Source of the DNA: a virus
Length of the DNA stretch: 64,000 nt
Strand: one strand, 5' to 3'
Virus record (IMG/VR): IMGVR_UViG_3300008448_010404
Span: 1 to 64,000 of that record
Shown one piece after another: positions 40,970 through 51,800 of the stretch. The translations under genes were made by a program, and so were the position numbers. The notes beneath the pieces were generated by a model, which saw nothing but the letters and a program-made list of their open reading frames with translations, was not told the origin of the DNA and made no database searches. How positions within the stretch are numbered: the stretch's first letter is position 1; each line of letters opens with the position of its first letter.

Positions 40970-43213
40970 GTGAGTCAGAATATTTATCAATATCCTAATC
41001 CTAATTGGGGTCTAAAATTAAGTTTAGACTCTTATGATATGTCATTAACTTTTGACAGTCAAGACTTTAATAAAGAAGTCGTATTTTCACCTTATTTAAT
41101 AGCTCAAACATATGGTAATAGATTACCAATATATTTTGATATTAATAATACGTTAACCGCACAAGATTTAACATTAACTTATAAGAATTATAATTACAAT
41201 AATGTTTTTGTTTCTCAAAATTTTAGAGTTAATGAAAATGAAGATTTAAGTTGTTTTACCGCAAGAACATCTTGTGATATTGGTTTAACAGGTACAGATA
41301 ACGGTTTAGTAACGGGTATGACCGCACAAACAATCACATTTACAAATGGTTTAGTAAATGACACTGAAAAATTTAATCGTTTAATTTTTGACAGACGATT
41401 TAAAATGTTTCAAGTAACAGGATACACAAACACACCTAATTTTAGGTTTTCAGGTTTTGAAGATAATATCTTATATGAAGTTGTTAGTAAAAACAGTCCT
41501 TATATCGGTAGATATCACGAATTATACGGTGGTTTTTATCAAGGGTTTTATAAGTTATTTGGTTATGACTATGACATTTTCCCTGAAAGAATGAATAAGG
41601 GATGGTCCGTTGAAATATTATTGAAACCAAGATTAATTAATGAGTATTCACCTAGTTCAGGTGAGACAACTCTAAATGAAATTTACCCAAACAATAAAGA
41701 CACTTTTTTTTATTTAGGAACAAGAGCCGAAAACAAATATTACCATCACGCGGATGGTTCACCAAAATCAATGTCAGGTTACACTAGAATAACTGAACCG
41801 TTAGTTAATCTTGAGACTTGTGCTTGTTGTAACACCGGTGTAACCGATAGTCGTTGTATCTACGTATATCCACCAAGGTCAAATGGTGGTGTTCACGACC
41901 CACATAAAAATTACGGATGCGATACTTGTGGGTGTAACACAACAACAATAGGTGGTGTTTGTTCAGGTTGTGGTTGTCCTTCTGAAGAATACGATACTTG
42001 TGGGTGGGAATGTAAAACACACATTTGTGGGTCAGGAACAACCTCATCAATACAAAGTACGTGTGAAAGTAATCCATTAGATGATTCAATGTCAAATGCG
42101 TTGTCATTTAAATTATCAGGTGACCCAAAAAACCCTAGTATTTGTGTGAGAATATTACGAATTACCGGTGATTGTCAAACTAGCGGTAGTTGTTCAACCA
42201 CAGGAATTACGTATACCACAGGTTACACGGTTGATGAATATTGTACTTCACCAATATATCCAAGATGTCAAATAGAAAATCCTGCGTGGTTAGAAGAAGA
42301 ACATTGGTTTCAATTTAATGCCGTTTGGGAGAGATATACTTGGTTGGATGATTGTGATTTAAAATATCGAGGTGGTTTAGATGATATCACCGAAAAATTA
42401 TATTTAGATTCATTAGCGAATAACACATCAATTTTAATAACCCCACATTATACTCACGAAGGTGCTAAACCAGCCGAACAAATTGATTTAGTTAAATTAA
42501 ATGAAAAATGGTTAATAGATAAAGATTATCGTAATGGTCGTCTAAAAATATATATTAACGGTAAATTATTTCATACTTTTGAAAATATTGAAGAAATAAT
42601 ACCAAGAGCGTTATCGACCGATAAAGAAAAACAAGTTGGTGTTCCATTTAACATTTCTTGGGGTGGAGGAACTCAAGGTTTAAGAGAACATTTAATCCCA
42701 AAACAAGTTCCTGTTTGTGATATTGTTGGGGGTGTATTAATTGATGTTGTTTTAACTTCTGAAGTATTACCCGGCTCTGTTGTTATTATTTACACATTAA
42801 CATCATCATCGGTTCTTAATGAAGATTTAACATTAAATTTTACCGACACTTTAGGTTTAATATCAGGTAGTAATATTGAAATCTCAACAGGTGTTACAAT
42901 TAATTCAGGTTCAATCTCAGGGTCAACAACGGTTAATTTACCTTATAATTTTAATGAATTAACCAGAACAAGTTCATTTAGTTCAACTGAAATTACTAAC
43001 CCTAATTTATCAAATTGTTGTAATATATCAATAAACACACCTTTCTTTGCTACCCCAACACCAACCCCTACTCAAACCCAAACACCAACTACAACACCAA
43101 CACCAACCCCTACAAATACACAAACTCCAACTCAAACACCAACCCCTACAAATACACAAACTCCAACAAATTCAGAAACTCCAACCCAAACCCCAACTCC
43201 TACAAATAGTTAA
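40970..43213 (+). CDS. Fibre/adhesin-like protein with lectin-like domain and Thr-Pro tail
   Basis: A 747-residue protein starting at GTG, supported by the motif 12 nt upstream. Residues 1-230 are beta-rich with FDSQDFNKEVVF and similar strands. A concanavalin-like domain is split by a Cys-rich insert (about 280-390: CACCNTG, CDTCGCNT, CSGCGCPSEEYDTCGWECKTHICG); the later part KIYINGKLFHTFENI looks like the last strands of a LamG fold. The C-terminal region (about 575-690) is an Ig-like or beta domain (VLTSEVLPGSVVIIYTLTSSSVLNEDLTLNF). The last 65 residues are pure Thr-Pro-Gln-Asn repeats ([12 protein letters not shown]...), the same linker type as in the giant gene. Confidence 0.8.
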   Translation: MSQNIYQYPNPNWGLKLSLDSYDMSLTFDSQDFNKEVVFSPYLIAQTYGNRLPIYFDINNTLTAQDLTLTYKNYNYNNVFVSQNFRVNENEDLSCFTARTSCDIGLTGTDNGLVTGMTAQTITFTNGLVNDTEKFNRLIFDRRFKMFQVTGYTNTPNFRFSGFEDNILYEVVSKNSPYIGRYHELYGGFYQGFYKLFGYDYDIFPERMNKGWSVEILLKPRLINEYSPSSGETTLNEIYPNNKDTFFYLGTRAENKYYHHADGSPKSMSGYTRITEPLVNLETCACCNTGVTDSRCIYVYPPRSNGGVHDPHKNYGCDTCGCNTTTIGGVCSGCGCPSEEYDTCGWECKTHICGSGTTSSIQSTCESNPLDDSMSNALSFKLSGDPKNPSICVRILRITGDCQTSGSCSTTGITYTTGYTVDEYCTSPIYPRCQIENPAWLEEEHWFQFNAVWERYTWLDDCDLKYRGGLDDITEKLYLDSLANNTSILITPHYTHEGAKPAEQIDLVKLNEKWLIDKDYRNGRLKIYINGKLFHTFENIEEIIPRALSTDKEKQVGVPFNISWGGGTQGLREHLIPKQVPVCDIVGGVLIDVVLTSEVLPGSVVIIYTLTSSSVLNEDLTLNFTDTLGLISGSNIEISTGVTINSGSISGSTTVNLPYNFNELTRTSSFSSTEITNPNLSNCCNISINTPFFATPTPTPTQTQTPTTTPTPTPTNTQTPTQTPTPTNTQTPTNSETPTQTPTPTNS

Positions 43214-43272
43214 CTAGTTCACAAGTTTTACAAAACTATAATAATAACAAATCTAAATATGGTTTATAAACA

Positions 43273-43280
43273 TATTTATA
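43273..43280 (+). promoter_or_regulatory. TATTTATA start-proximal motif (43292 gene)
   Basis: CATATTTATAATTAAAA ends 11 nt before ATG 43292, identical in core to the terminase and portal sites. Confidence 0.6.
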
Positions 43281-43291
43281 ATTAAAAAGTA

Positions 43292-44599
43292 ATGGCATCA
43301 ACAGTAGTTATAGGTACAAGAAATTATAGTGGGGAAACTGCCGATATTACGTTTTACCCTGAAACAGGTGGGACAATAAATGTTGGTTCTCAAATTGTTC
43401 CGTATAATTATTCTACGGATTACTTCTTTGGTAAATATGAACTTTATTTTTCTGCATATAATTTTACTTGTGATTTTACAATATCATCAACAAACTCAAT
43501 ACCCGCACCTCAAACAATAACCGCAACAACCGTTGAATATGATTTATTCCAAAGATACACACAAGACCCTGAAAATTTTTCTGATGTTGATTTAAGTGGA
43601 ACAACATTTAGTGGTTTAACTACTAATATTTTAATTAATAAATATTTTGCAGGTTCTTTTGAAGGTGCAATATCTCAATTTAGATTATATACAACACCAC
43701 TATCAGCCCCTGAAGTTAAGCACAACTTTAGTTTATTGAAGAACCCGTTCATAATGTTTAATCCAGATTGTCCTGATTGTTCTACAGACACTTGTTCAAT
43801 TAATGATTTCACATATGTTGTTACTGACACCAATACAATAGAGGAACCAATTGATATTAGACCTGATGTTAATTTATTAGGTAGAAATTATATACCTGAT
43901 GTTAGAGATAATAATTATTTAATTAAAAATCACTTTGAATACTTACTACAAGTATATAACAAAAAACCACCGGTTAGACCAACACCGGTTAAACCATCAC
44001 CAATCAAACCAACACCAACACCATCACCAATATTTGTTACAAAATATTGGGATTCTGACGGATGGTGGGGTAATCAAGGTAATAAACCTCATTGTGTTGG
44101 ATTTTCTTGGGCACATTGGATTGAAGATGGTCCAATTGGTCATGGTGGTGTTCCACCTATCATTTCACCTGTTATAATTTATAATCAAGCACAGAAAATT
44201 GATGAATGGCCAGGTGAAAATTACGCAGGAACTTCAGTTAGAGCCGGAGCAAAATATTTAAAATCAATAAATGCAATACAATCTTATTATTGGGCTTACG
44301 ATTTAAACACGTTAGTTGACTGTATTTTTAAATTAGGACCTGTCGTTGTCGGAACGTATTGGTATAGTGGAATGTTTTCACCTGACGGTAATGGTTTGAT
44401 TAGAGCTTCAGGTGGTATAGTTGGTGGTCACGCTTATGTAATAAACGGTGTAGATAAAACAAAACAACTTTTCAGAATAAAAAATAGTTGGGGTAAATCT
44501 TGGGGTAAACAAGGTCACGCATTTATTTCATTTAGTGATATGTCAAGATTAATCTCAATGAATGGTGAAATATGTATTGCAGTTGAAAATAATTTTTAA
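43292..44599 (+). CDS. Tail protein with C-terminal papain-like cysteine protease domain
   Basis: A 435-residue protein. Residues 1-65 (VIGTRNYSGETADITFYP, PYNYSTDYFFGKYELYFSAYNF) are a beta domain shared with the 44604 gene. Residues 105-150 (AGSFEGAISQFRLYTTPLSAPEV) look like the end of a LamG fold. After a KPSPIKPTPTPSP linker (225-247) comes a C1-type peptidase: Gln262, Cys268 (HCVGFSW), His380 (GGHAYVINGVD) and Asn398 (KNSWGKSWG), with the papain Gln-to-Cys spacing of six. All four catalytic elements are present, so it is probably active. It could cleave host surface proteins or fibre precursors during adsorption or assembly. Confidence 0.88.
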   Translation: MASTVVIGTRNYSGETADITFYPETGGTINVGSQIVPYNYSTDYFFGKYELYFSAYNFTCDFTISSTNSIPAPQTITATTVEYDLFQRYTQDPENFSDVDLSGTTFSGLTTNILINKYFAGSFEGAISQFRLYTTPLSAPEVKHNFSLLKNPFIMFNPDCPDCSTDTCSINDFTYVVTDTNTIEEPIDIRPDVNLLGRNYIPDVRDNNYLIKNHFEYLLQVYNKKPPVRPTPVKPSPIKPTPTPSPIFVTKYWDSDGWWGNQGNKPHCVGFSWAHWIEDGPIGHGGVPPIISPVIIYNQAQKIDEWPGENYAGTSVRAGAKYLKSINAIQSYYWAYDLNTLVDCIFKLGPVVVGTYWYSGMFSPDGNGLIRASGGIVGGHAYVINGVDKTKQLFRIKNSWGKSWGKQGHAFISFSDMSRLISMNGEICIAVENNF

Positions 44600-44603
44600 T
44601 TAG

Positions 44604-45764
44604 ATGAGTACAACAATAATAATATCAAGTGTAAATTATGACGGTGAATCGGCAAATATTCTATTTAAGCCTGATAACGCAAATGTTACAGTAAATTTAG
44701 GTCAAGTTACGTTACCTTATACTTTTGACCCCACACTATTAACACCCCAACGAAACGTATACGGCACTTACACTATTTTAGTAAACGATGGTAGTTGTTC
44801 TAATATACTGAACGTTCCAAGACCGACACCTACAGTTACACCAACACAAACAGTAACACCAAGTATTACTTTAACGCCAACTAGAACATCAACACCTACC
44901 GCAACTATAAACCCGTGTTACTTAACACCAACACCAACAAATACACCAACACCAACTGTCACACCAACAGTAACTGTAACACCAACAGTAACTGTAACAC
45001 CAACAAAAACACCAACACCATCTCCACAAACTTGTTTACGAAGACAAAATAATTGGTGGAATTCTAATTCATATTTTAGTTACACCGGTATTACCGATTT
45101 TTACTTATATACTTATATTCCAGGTGTTACAACAATAAACAACGGTGGGTTTAATATGTTTAACGTAGGAAATACAATATTATTAAATTTACCAATACCA
45201 AGAGTTTATGGCAGTTTTGGGAGTGATTTTTTTGTTACAAGAATTAATACTTGGCCTCAATTGACTTTATATAATTTAGGTCCAAATCTTAGTCCTCATT
45301 CAATATCTGAAGTCGGTAGTCCTTCAACAATAAATGGTAATGACCCTACTTACGGACCATACACAGTTACTAGACAAGTGACGTTAAGTGATGGTGTATA
45401 TAGTTGTGGTGATATTCACGGTAGTTGGTATCGTTATAGTAATATTGGAGTTAACCCGTCATTCTTATCAGGTTCAACACCTTGTCCTTCTATCGAATAT
45501 GTATGGTTTACAATTGAATCACCTACTTGGGGAACAGATATAAGTTCTTTTAATGATGATAGAAATTCAACATCAAACCCAAATTTGTTAGATTCAACAA
45601 TTAGTGTTGTTGGTAAAAATGGTTATTTGGGTATGGTTCTTTTATCAAAATATTCACCATTATCACCTTCAACTACTATTCCTGATAGTCAAATCACACA
45701 ATTCTTACAAAATTCAATTTGTCAATTATTTAGTTCTGTAAATTGTGCGGATTTTAATGTTTAA
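44604..45764 (+). CDS. Fibre-like protein with shared N-terminal domain and Thr-Pro linker
   Basis: A 386-residue protein 4 nt after the protease-like gene. Its N-terminus (SSVNYDGESANILFKPDNANVTVNLGQVTLPYTF) is homologous to residues 1-45 of the 43292 gene product. It has a Thr-Pro linker at about 73-142 (TPTVTPTQTVTPSITLTPT... TPTPSPQTC) and a unique C-terminal beta domain (about 143-386: LRRQNNWWNSNSYFSYTGITDFYLYTYIPG...TFNVGNTI, then WYRYSNIGVNPS). The C-terminal domain is unrecognised; Cys residues near 143, 280 and 300 and 375-384 could pair. A fibre or receptor-binding part is inferred. Confidence 0.78.
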   Translation: MSTTIIISSVNYDGESANILFKPDNANVTVNLGQVTLPYTFDPTLLTPQRNVYGTYTILVNDGSCSNILNVPRPTPTVTPTQTVTPSITLTPTRTSTPTATINPCYLTPTPTNTPTPTVTPTVTVTPTVTVTPTKTPTPSPQTCLRRQNNWWNSNSYFSYTGITDFYLYTYIPGVTTINNGGFNMFNVGNTILLNLPIPRVYGSFGSDFFVTRINTWPQLTLYNLGPNLSPHSISEVGSPSTINGNDPTYGPYTVTRQVTLSDGVYSCGDIHGSWYRYSNIGVNPSFLSGSTPCPSIEYVWFTIESPTWGTDISSFNDDRNSTSNPNLLDSTISVVGKNGYLGMVLLSKYSPLSPSTTIPDSQITQFLQNSICQLFSSVNCADFNV

Positions 45765-45826
45765 TTTTATCAAAAAATAATTACTTTTTTTTAAATATTA
45801 AACAAACAAATAATTAAATACGAAAG

Positions 45827-45834
45827 TATTTATG
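45827..45834 (+). promoter_or_regulatory. TATTTATG motif before giant gene
   Basis: TATTTATG ends only 6 nt before ATG 45841; the preceding 60 bases are AT-rich without other signals. Confidence 0.4.
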
Positions 45835-45840
45835 AATTAA

Positions 45841-48800
45841 ATGAGTGTAATACATATAACAAGTTTATCGGGACAATCCCCATTTAATATTACAATTTGT
45901 GATAAAACAAAAACTTATTGTGAGTTAGTCGCAACAGGTGTTGGTTCTGTACCCCCTGTTTTAGATTTAACAATACCCTCAAATATTAAATCAGACACAG
46001 TTTTAGTAATTGCCGAAGATTCAACAGGTTGTGAACAAATGATTGTTGTTAAATGTAGTACTACACCAACACCAACACCAACAATACAACCAACACCAAC
46101 TGTAACCCCAACACCAAATAAGTGTAAATGTTATACATTAATAAATCCAACATCGGATGAATTGGGTTTTGAAATTACATTATGTAATGGTGACTCTCTT
46201 TGTACCACTATAGATAGTTACACTAATTTATATTTTTGTGGTTATAACCCATCAATAGAATCACCAGGTTACATTGAATATAAAAATTTTGGTTGTGACA
46301 CAGGTGTCTGTCCTGAACCTGACCCAACTCCAACCCCAACTCCAACAATCACACCTAGTTTACCACCTATGGTTGCATCTTTTGTTAGTTGTTGTGACCC
46401 ATCAGTTAAATTCACAGTTTACAATATACCATTAACAAATTCACCAATAGGTGGGATTTATTATGTTGATAATAACGGATTTAATGGTTGTGCTGAAGTG
46501 ATAGAGACTGATATGACTTTACCATTATATCAAAACGAATTTTTGGTTTCGTCATTAAATTGTAGTCAATGTTTTATTGATAATCCATTATATATTTGTC
46601 CAACTAAAACCCCGACACAAACACCTAGTTCAACTGTTACCCCAACAAATACACAAACACCAACAAACACACAAACGCCAACAGTAACTCCAACAGTAAC
46701 TCCGACAGTAACACCAACAGTAACACCAACAGTAACACCAACAGTAACACCAACAGTAACGCCAACAGTAACGCCAACAGTAACACCGACAGTAACGCCG
46801 ACAGTCACACCAACAGTCACACCAACAGAAACCCCAACGAACACACCAACAGTAACGCCAACAGTAACACCGACAGTAACTAGAACAGAAACCCCAACAA
46901 ACACTCCGACAAATACACAAACTCCGACAAATACACAAACTCCAACAAATACACAAACTCCGACAAATACACAAACTCCAACAAATACACCAACAAATAC
47001 ATCAACTCAAACACCAACAAATACATCAACAAACACCCCAACAAAAACCCCAACAAAAACTTTAACAAAAACCCCAACTAATACACCAACTAATACATCA
47101 ACAAATACTCCGACTAATACACCAACAAATACCCCAACAGTTACGCCAACAGAAACACCTACAGTCACACCAACAAAAACGCCAACTAAAACGCCAACTA
47201 ATACACCAACAAACACCCAAACTAATACTCCAACAGAAACACCTACTAATACCCCTACAAACACCCAAACACCCACAAAAACTCAAACACCAACAGTAAC
47301 TACAACAAAAACACCCACAAAAACACCCACAAATACACCAACAAATACACCAACCCAAACCCCAACAAAAACCCAAACCCCAACAAAAACTGAAACACCC
47401 ACACCAACAGAAACACCAACTCAAACATCTACACCAACAGAAACCCCAACACCAACAAATACTGTTACACCAACTGTAACCCCAACTGTAACCCCAACAA
47501 AAACACCAACAAAAACCCCAACTGAAACTCCAACTAATACACCAACAAACACACCAACTAACACCTCAACTAACACCTCAACTAATACCCCGACCAATAC
47601 TTCAACTGTAACCCCAACAAAAACACCAACAAAAACTCCAACAAACACACCAACTGAAACTCCGACAAATACACCAACCAATACCCCAACAAATACCTCA
47701 ACAAATACCTCAACAAATACTCCGACTAATACTTCAACAGTAACCCCAACAAAAACACCAACAAAAACCCCAACAGAAACCTCAACTCAAACCCCGACTA
47801 ATACTGTTACCCCAACACAAACACCTACAAATACACCAACAAATACACCAACACAAACACCCACACAAACGCCAACAAACACCACAACAAATACTCCAAC
47901 AAACACACAAACGCCAACAAACACACAAACGCCAACAAACACACAAACTCAAACTCCTACTAACACTCCAACACCAACAATGCCTTATGACATGTTTATT
48001 GTCCAAAATTGTTGTGGAGGGACAACAGGATATATGGATTTACCAATAATCTATACACCAATTTTTTTCCCAACATATAAGAGTTATGTAGTTGTTGACA
48101 TTAACGGTAATTGTTATTTAATAACAGGTACTGCACCTGGTGGTGAAACACCTAATTTTATATGGAATGGTAACCCTAATGACGTATATATTGATAATGG
48201 TTCAGGTTGTTCACCATGTTTAGATGTTCATCCTTGTCCAACTCAAACACCCACACCTACAAAAACTCAAACACCCACACTTACAAGAACTTCAACCCAA
48301 ACCCCAACAAATACTCCAACTAATACACAAACCCCAACTAATACACAAACTCCGACTAACACACAAACATCAACACAAACCCCAACTAAAACAAAAACTC
48401 CAACACCTACTAAGGCACCTTTAATATGTTTTTCATTTTCATCAACAACAGGTACTAATGGTGTGTACACATTTAATGGTAATGCAACTGGAAGTTATAA
48501 TAATAGACCATACTATTCAATACAAATTCAAGACCCATCAATAACTGTTGTAGGTTATGTTTGGTTTAACACATCAACAAATGTTTGGGTTTATTCAGAA
48601 TTAATTGGTGGGGGTGTTAATTATAGTTCATTAATAACAACAAATCAGTACCCGATAAGTTCACCATCACTTAATTGGATTGGTTCGGTAAGTGGTAATG
48701 GTATGATTTCATCAATTTTAGGTTCATGTCCAACGCCAACACCAACACAAACCCCTACTCAAACACAAACACAAACACCTACTCAAACACAAACATCAAC

Positions 48801-51800
48801 ACAAACACCTACTCAAACACCTACACAAACATCAACACAAACACCTACACAAACATCAACACAAACATCAACACAAACACCAACAAATACTCAAACCCCA
48901 ACAAATACTCAAACACCAACAAACACTCAGACACCAACAAAAACACCAACCCCAACAAATACCACATATTGTTACTGTATAGTTATATTAGATTTTACTA
49001 GCGAATCAAGTTCAAGTAATTTTATAATATCAATTAATGGTGTTGAATATCAGTTTGGTGATTTATGGCATAAATCAACATATCTACAATTAGAAAATGA
49101 TTTAAATTTATTAAATCTAGGTATTTTTACAATAACCCCAACACAATTAGACCCAGATGTAGGTCAAATAAATGTTATAGGTGGTGGGTCAAATACATAT
49201 GATTATATTAGTGTTGGATTTGGGAATACCCCATTTAATTGTTATAACTGCCCAACACCAACACCAACAAAAACACCTACTAATACACCAACAAAAACAC
49301 CAACTAATACACCAACAGACACTCCAACAAATACCCCAACTAAAACCCAAACATCAACACCAACTAACACTGTTACACCAACTATTACTCTTACAAACAC
49401 ACCAACAAACACACCAACTAATACACAAACACAAACACCGACTAAAACAAATACGCCAACAAATACACCAACAAATACACCAACAAATACACCAACACCA
49501 ACAAACACACCTTCAATTAATATCCCACCTAGCCAAACACCAACAAACACACAAACATCTACTAATACACCAACTAATACACCTACTAACACTCAAACAC
49601 CAACTAAAACTGTAACACCAACTAAAACTGTAACACCAACAAACACTCCAACAAATACGTCAACAAACACACCAACAATTACATCAACTAATACACCAAC
49701 AAACACACAAACACCAACAAACACACAAACACCAACAAACACACAAACACCAACAAACACACAAACACCTACTAAAACACAAACTCCAACAAAAACACCT
49801 ACAAATACTCCAACGAATACAATAACTAACACACCAACAAATACCCAAACACCGACAAATACAAGAACTAACACACCGACTAACACACAAACTCCAACAA
49901 ATACACCTACACAAACTCCAACAAACACTCCGACAAATACACCTACAAATACTAGAACAAATACACCAACTACCACACCAACCAATACAAGAACTCAAAC
50001 CCCAACGAATACATCTACTATCACACCAACACCAACTAAAGTTTGTTATCCGGGCGCTGATTATATAATATTTGAGTATAATTATTTACCAAGTGCAGGA
50101 ACTGACCTTAATGTTGAAACGACTTTAGTTGTACCGACAACTGAAGGTCCGGTTGGGTATTGTAGTAATGGTTCACAACCATCAGGACAATACGGTGGTC
50201 CTTACTTATATTGGGGTGGTTATAACACTTTAAGTCCTGAAACATTTTATGTTGATGTTAACTCTTTAAAAACAACATATCCGTCATTATTTAATTTTAC
50301 AATAACATCAAATGGTAATTGGTTAACATCTGTAGGTAATGGTATTGTAAATGTTAAAATAACAATATACGCAGGTGGAACAATGTTATCTAACGGTAAC
50401 TTTGGATTTACAAATGCTGGTGGGACTATGTTATTACAACAAACTATCACATTACCACCAATAACAACTGTTAATAACACATGTTCAATTAGTGAATGTA
50501 TTAGTTCATTCACATACCAACTTTCTGATGGTTGTATCATTAAAACCACTTGTTTATCACCAACTCTAACACCTACAAACACCCCAACAAAAACACCTAC
50601 AAACACCCCAACAAGGACACAAACACCCACAAACACACCAACAAAAACGCCGACTAATACCCCTACCAATACACAGACCACAACTAACACAAGAACACAA
50701 ACTCAAACACCAACACAAACATCAACAAATACACAAACCCCTACTCAAACTCCAACAAATACACCCACACAAACTCCAACACAAACCCCTACTCAAACAT
50801 CCACTCAAACACCAACCCAAACACCAACACCAACGCCAACACCAACCATAGACTGTATTCAAGTTTGTGAAACAATACCGGCAACACCTCCTGTAAGTCA
50901 ATTGACTATTGGATTGGGTAATCAATTATCAGTATACAGTAATTTTGGAACATTATTATACCGTGAAGGTCTTTATGATAATTGTGGTGTTGGAACTCCG
51001 ACTTATTCAATGACAACCGCACCATTATGGAGAAGTACAACATCTACCAACGGTCCTTTAAATAATATAGGTATTTTTTCAAACCCTATTGACCAAACAC
51101 AAAAATGGATTGGATTTACAAAATGTATTGTTGTTACTCAGAGTAAAAGATATTATATTGGTTTAGCCGCTGATAATAATTATAGATTCTACATTGATGG
51201 TGATTTATTTGTTGATACTTCAGGTTGCTACGCATGTAACCCAGGAGGTGGTGGAGGTGCAACAACGGTATTTAATTATTGGAGAATTTATGAAAGATAT
51301 TTAGATGCTGGAGTTCACATTATACAAATGTTAGCACAAAACTGTGGGGACCAAGCCACAATGGGTGCCGAAATTTATGATAACACAATTCCCGAATTGG
51401 TTAATGCACAAACAGATAATGATTTAACTAAAATATTCACAACTAAAACATTTAGAGATATTGTTGAAGCCGGTGGAACTAGTTATTTTGACGTTGTTTT
51501 AAATAGTAACGGAACCCCAACAACTCAAGGTTACACTTGTCCTCCAGGATATGTTTATGGTTGTGAACAATGTTATTATTTTTGTAATGTTTGTATAACA
51601 AGAACACCAACAAAAACCCCAACAAACACACCAACAAACACCCCAACACCAACTCAAACACAAACATCAACTAACACACCAACAAGAACACAAACCCCAA
51701 CAAATACACCAACGAATACACAAACATCAACAAACACTCCAACAAACACACCAACTAATACGCCAACTAATACTCCAACTAATACCCCAACAAGAACTCA

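Noticed and set aside
43214-43235. Hairpin after the 747-residue gene as a terminator
   Set aside because: The AGTTTT/AAAACT stem is short, all A-T rich and lacks a T-run, so it is not convincing.
46600-50040. CRISPR-like or satellite repeat array
   Set aside because: The repeats are in frame, vary in synonymous codons, have no unique spacers, and are clearly coding Thr-Pro linkers.
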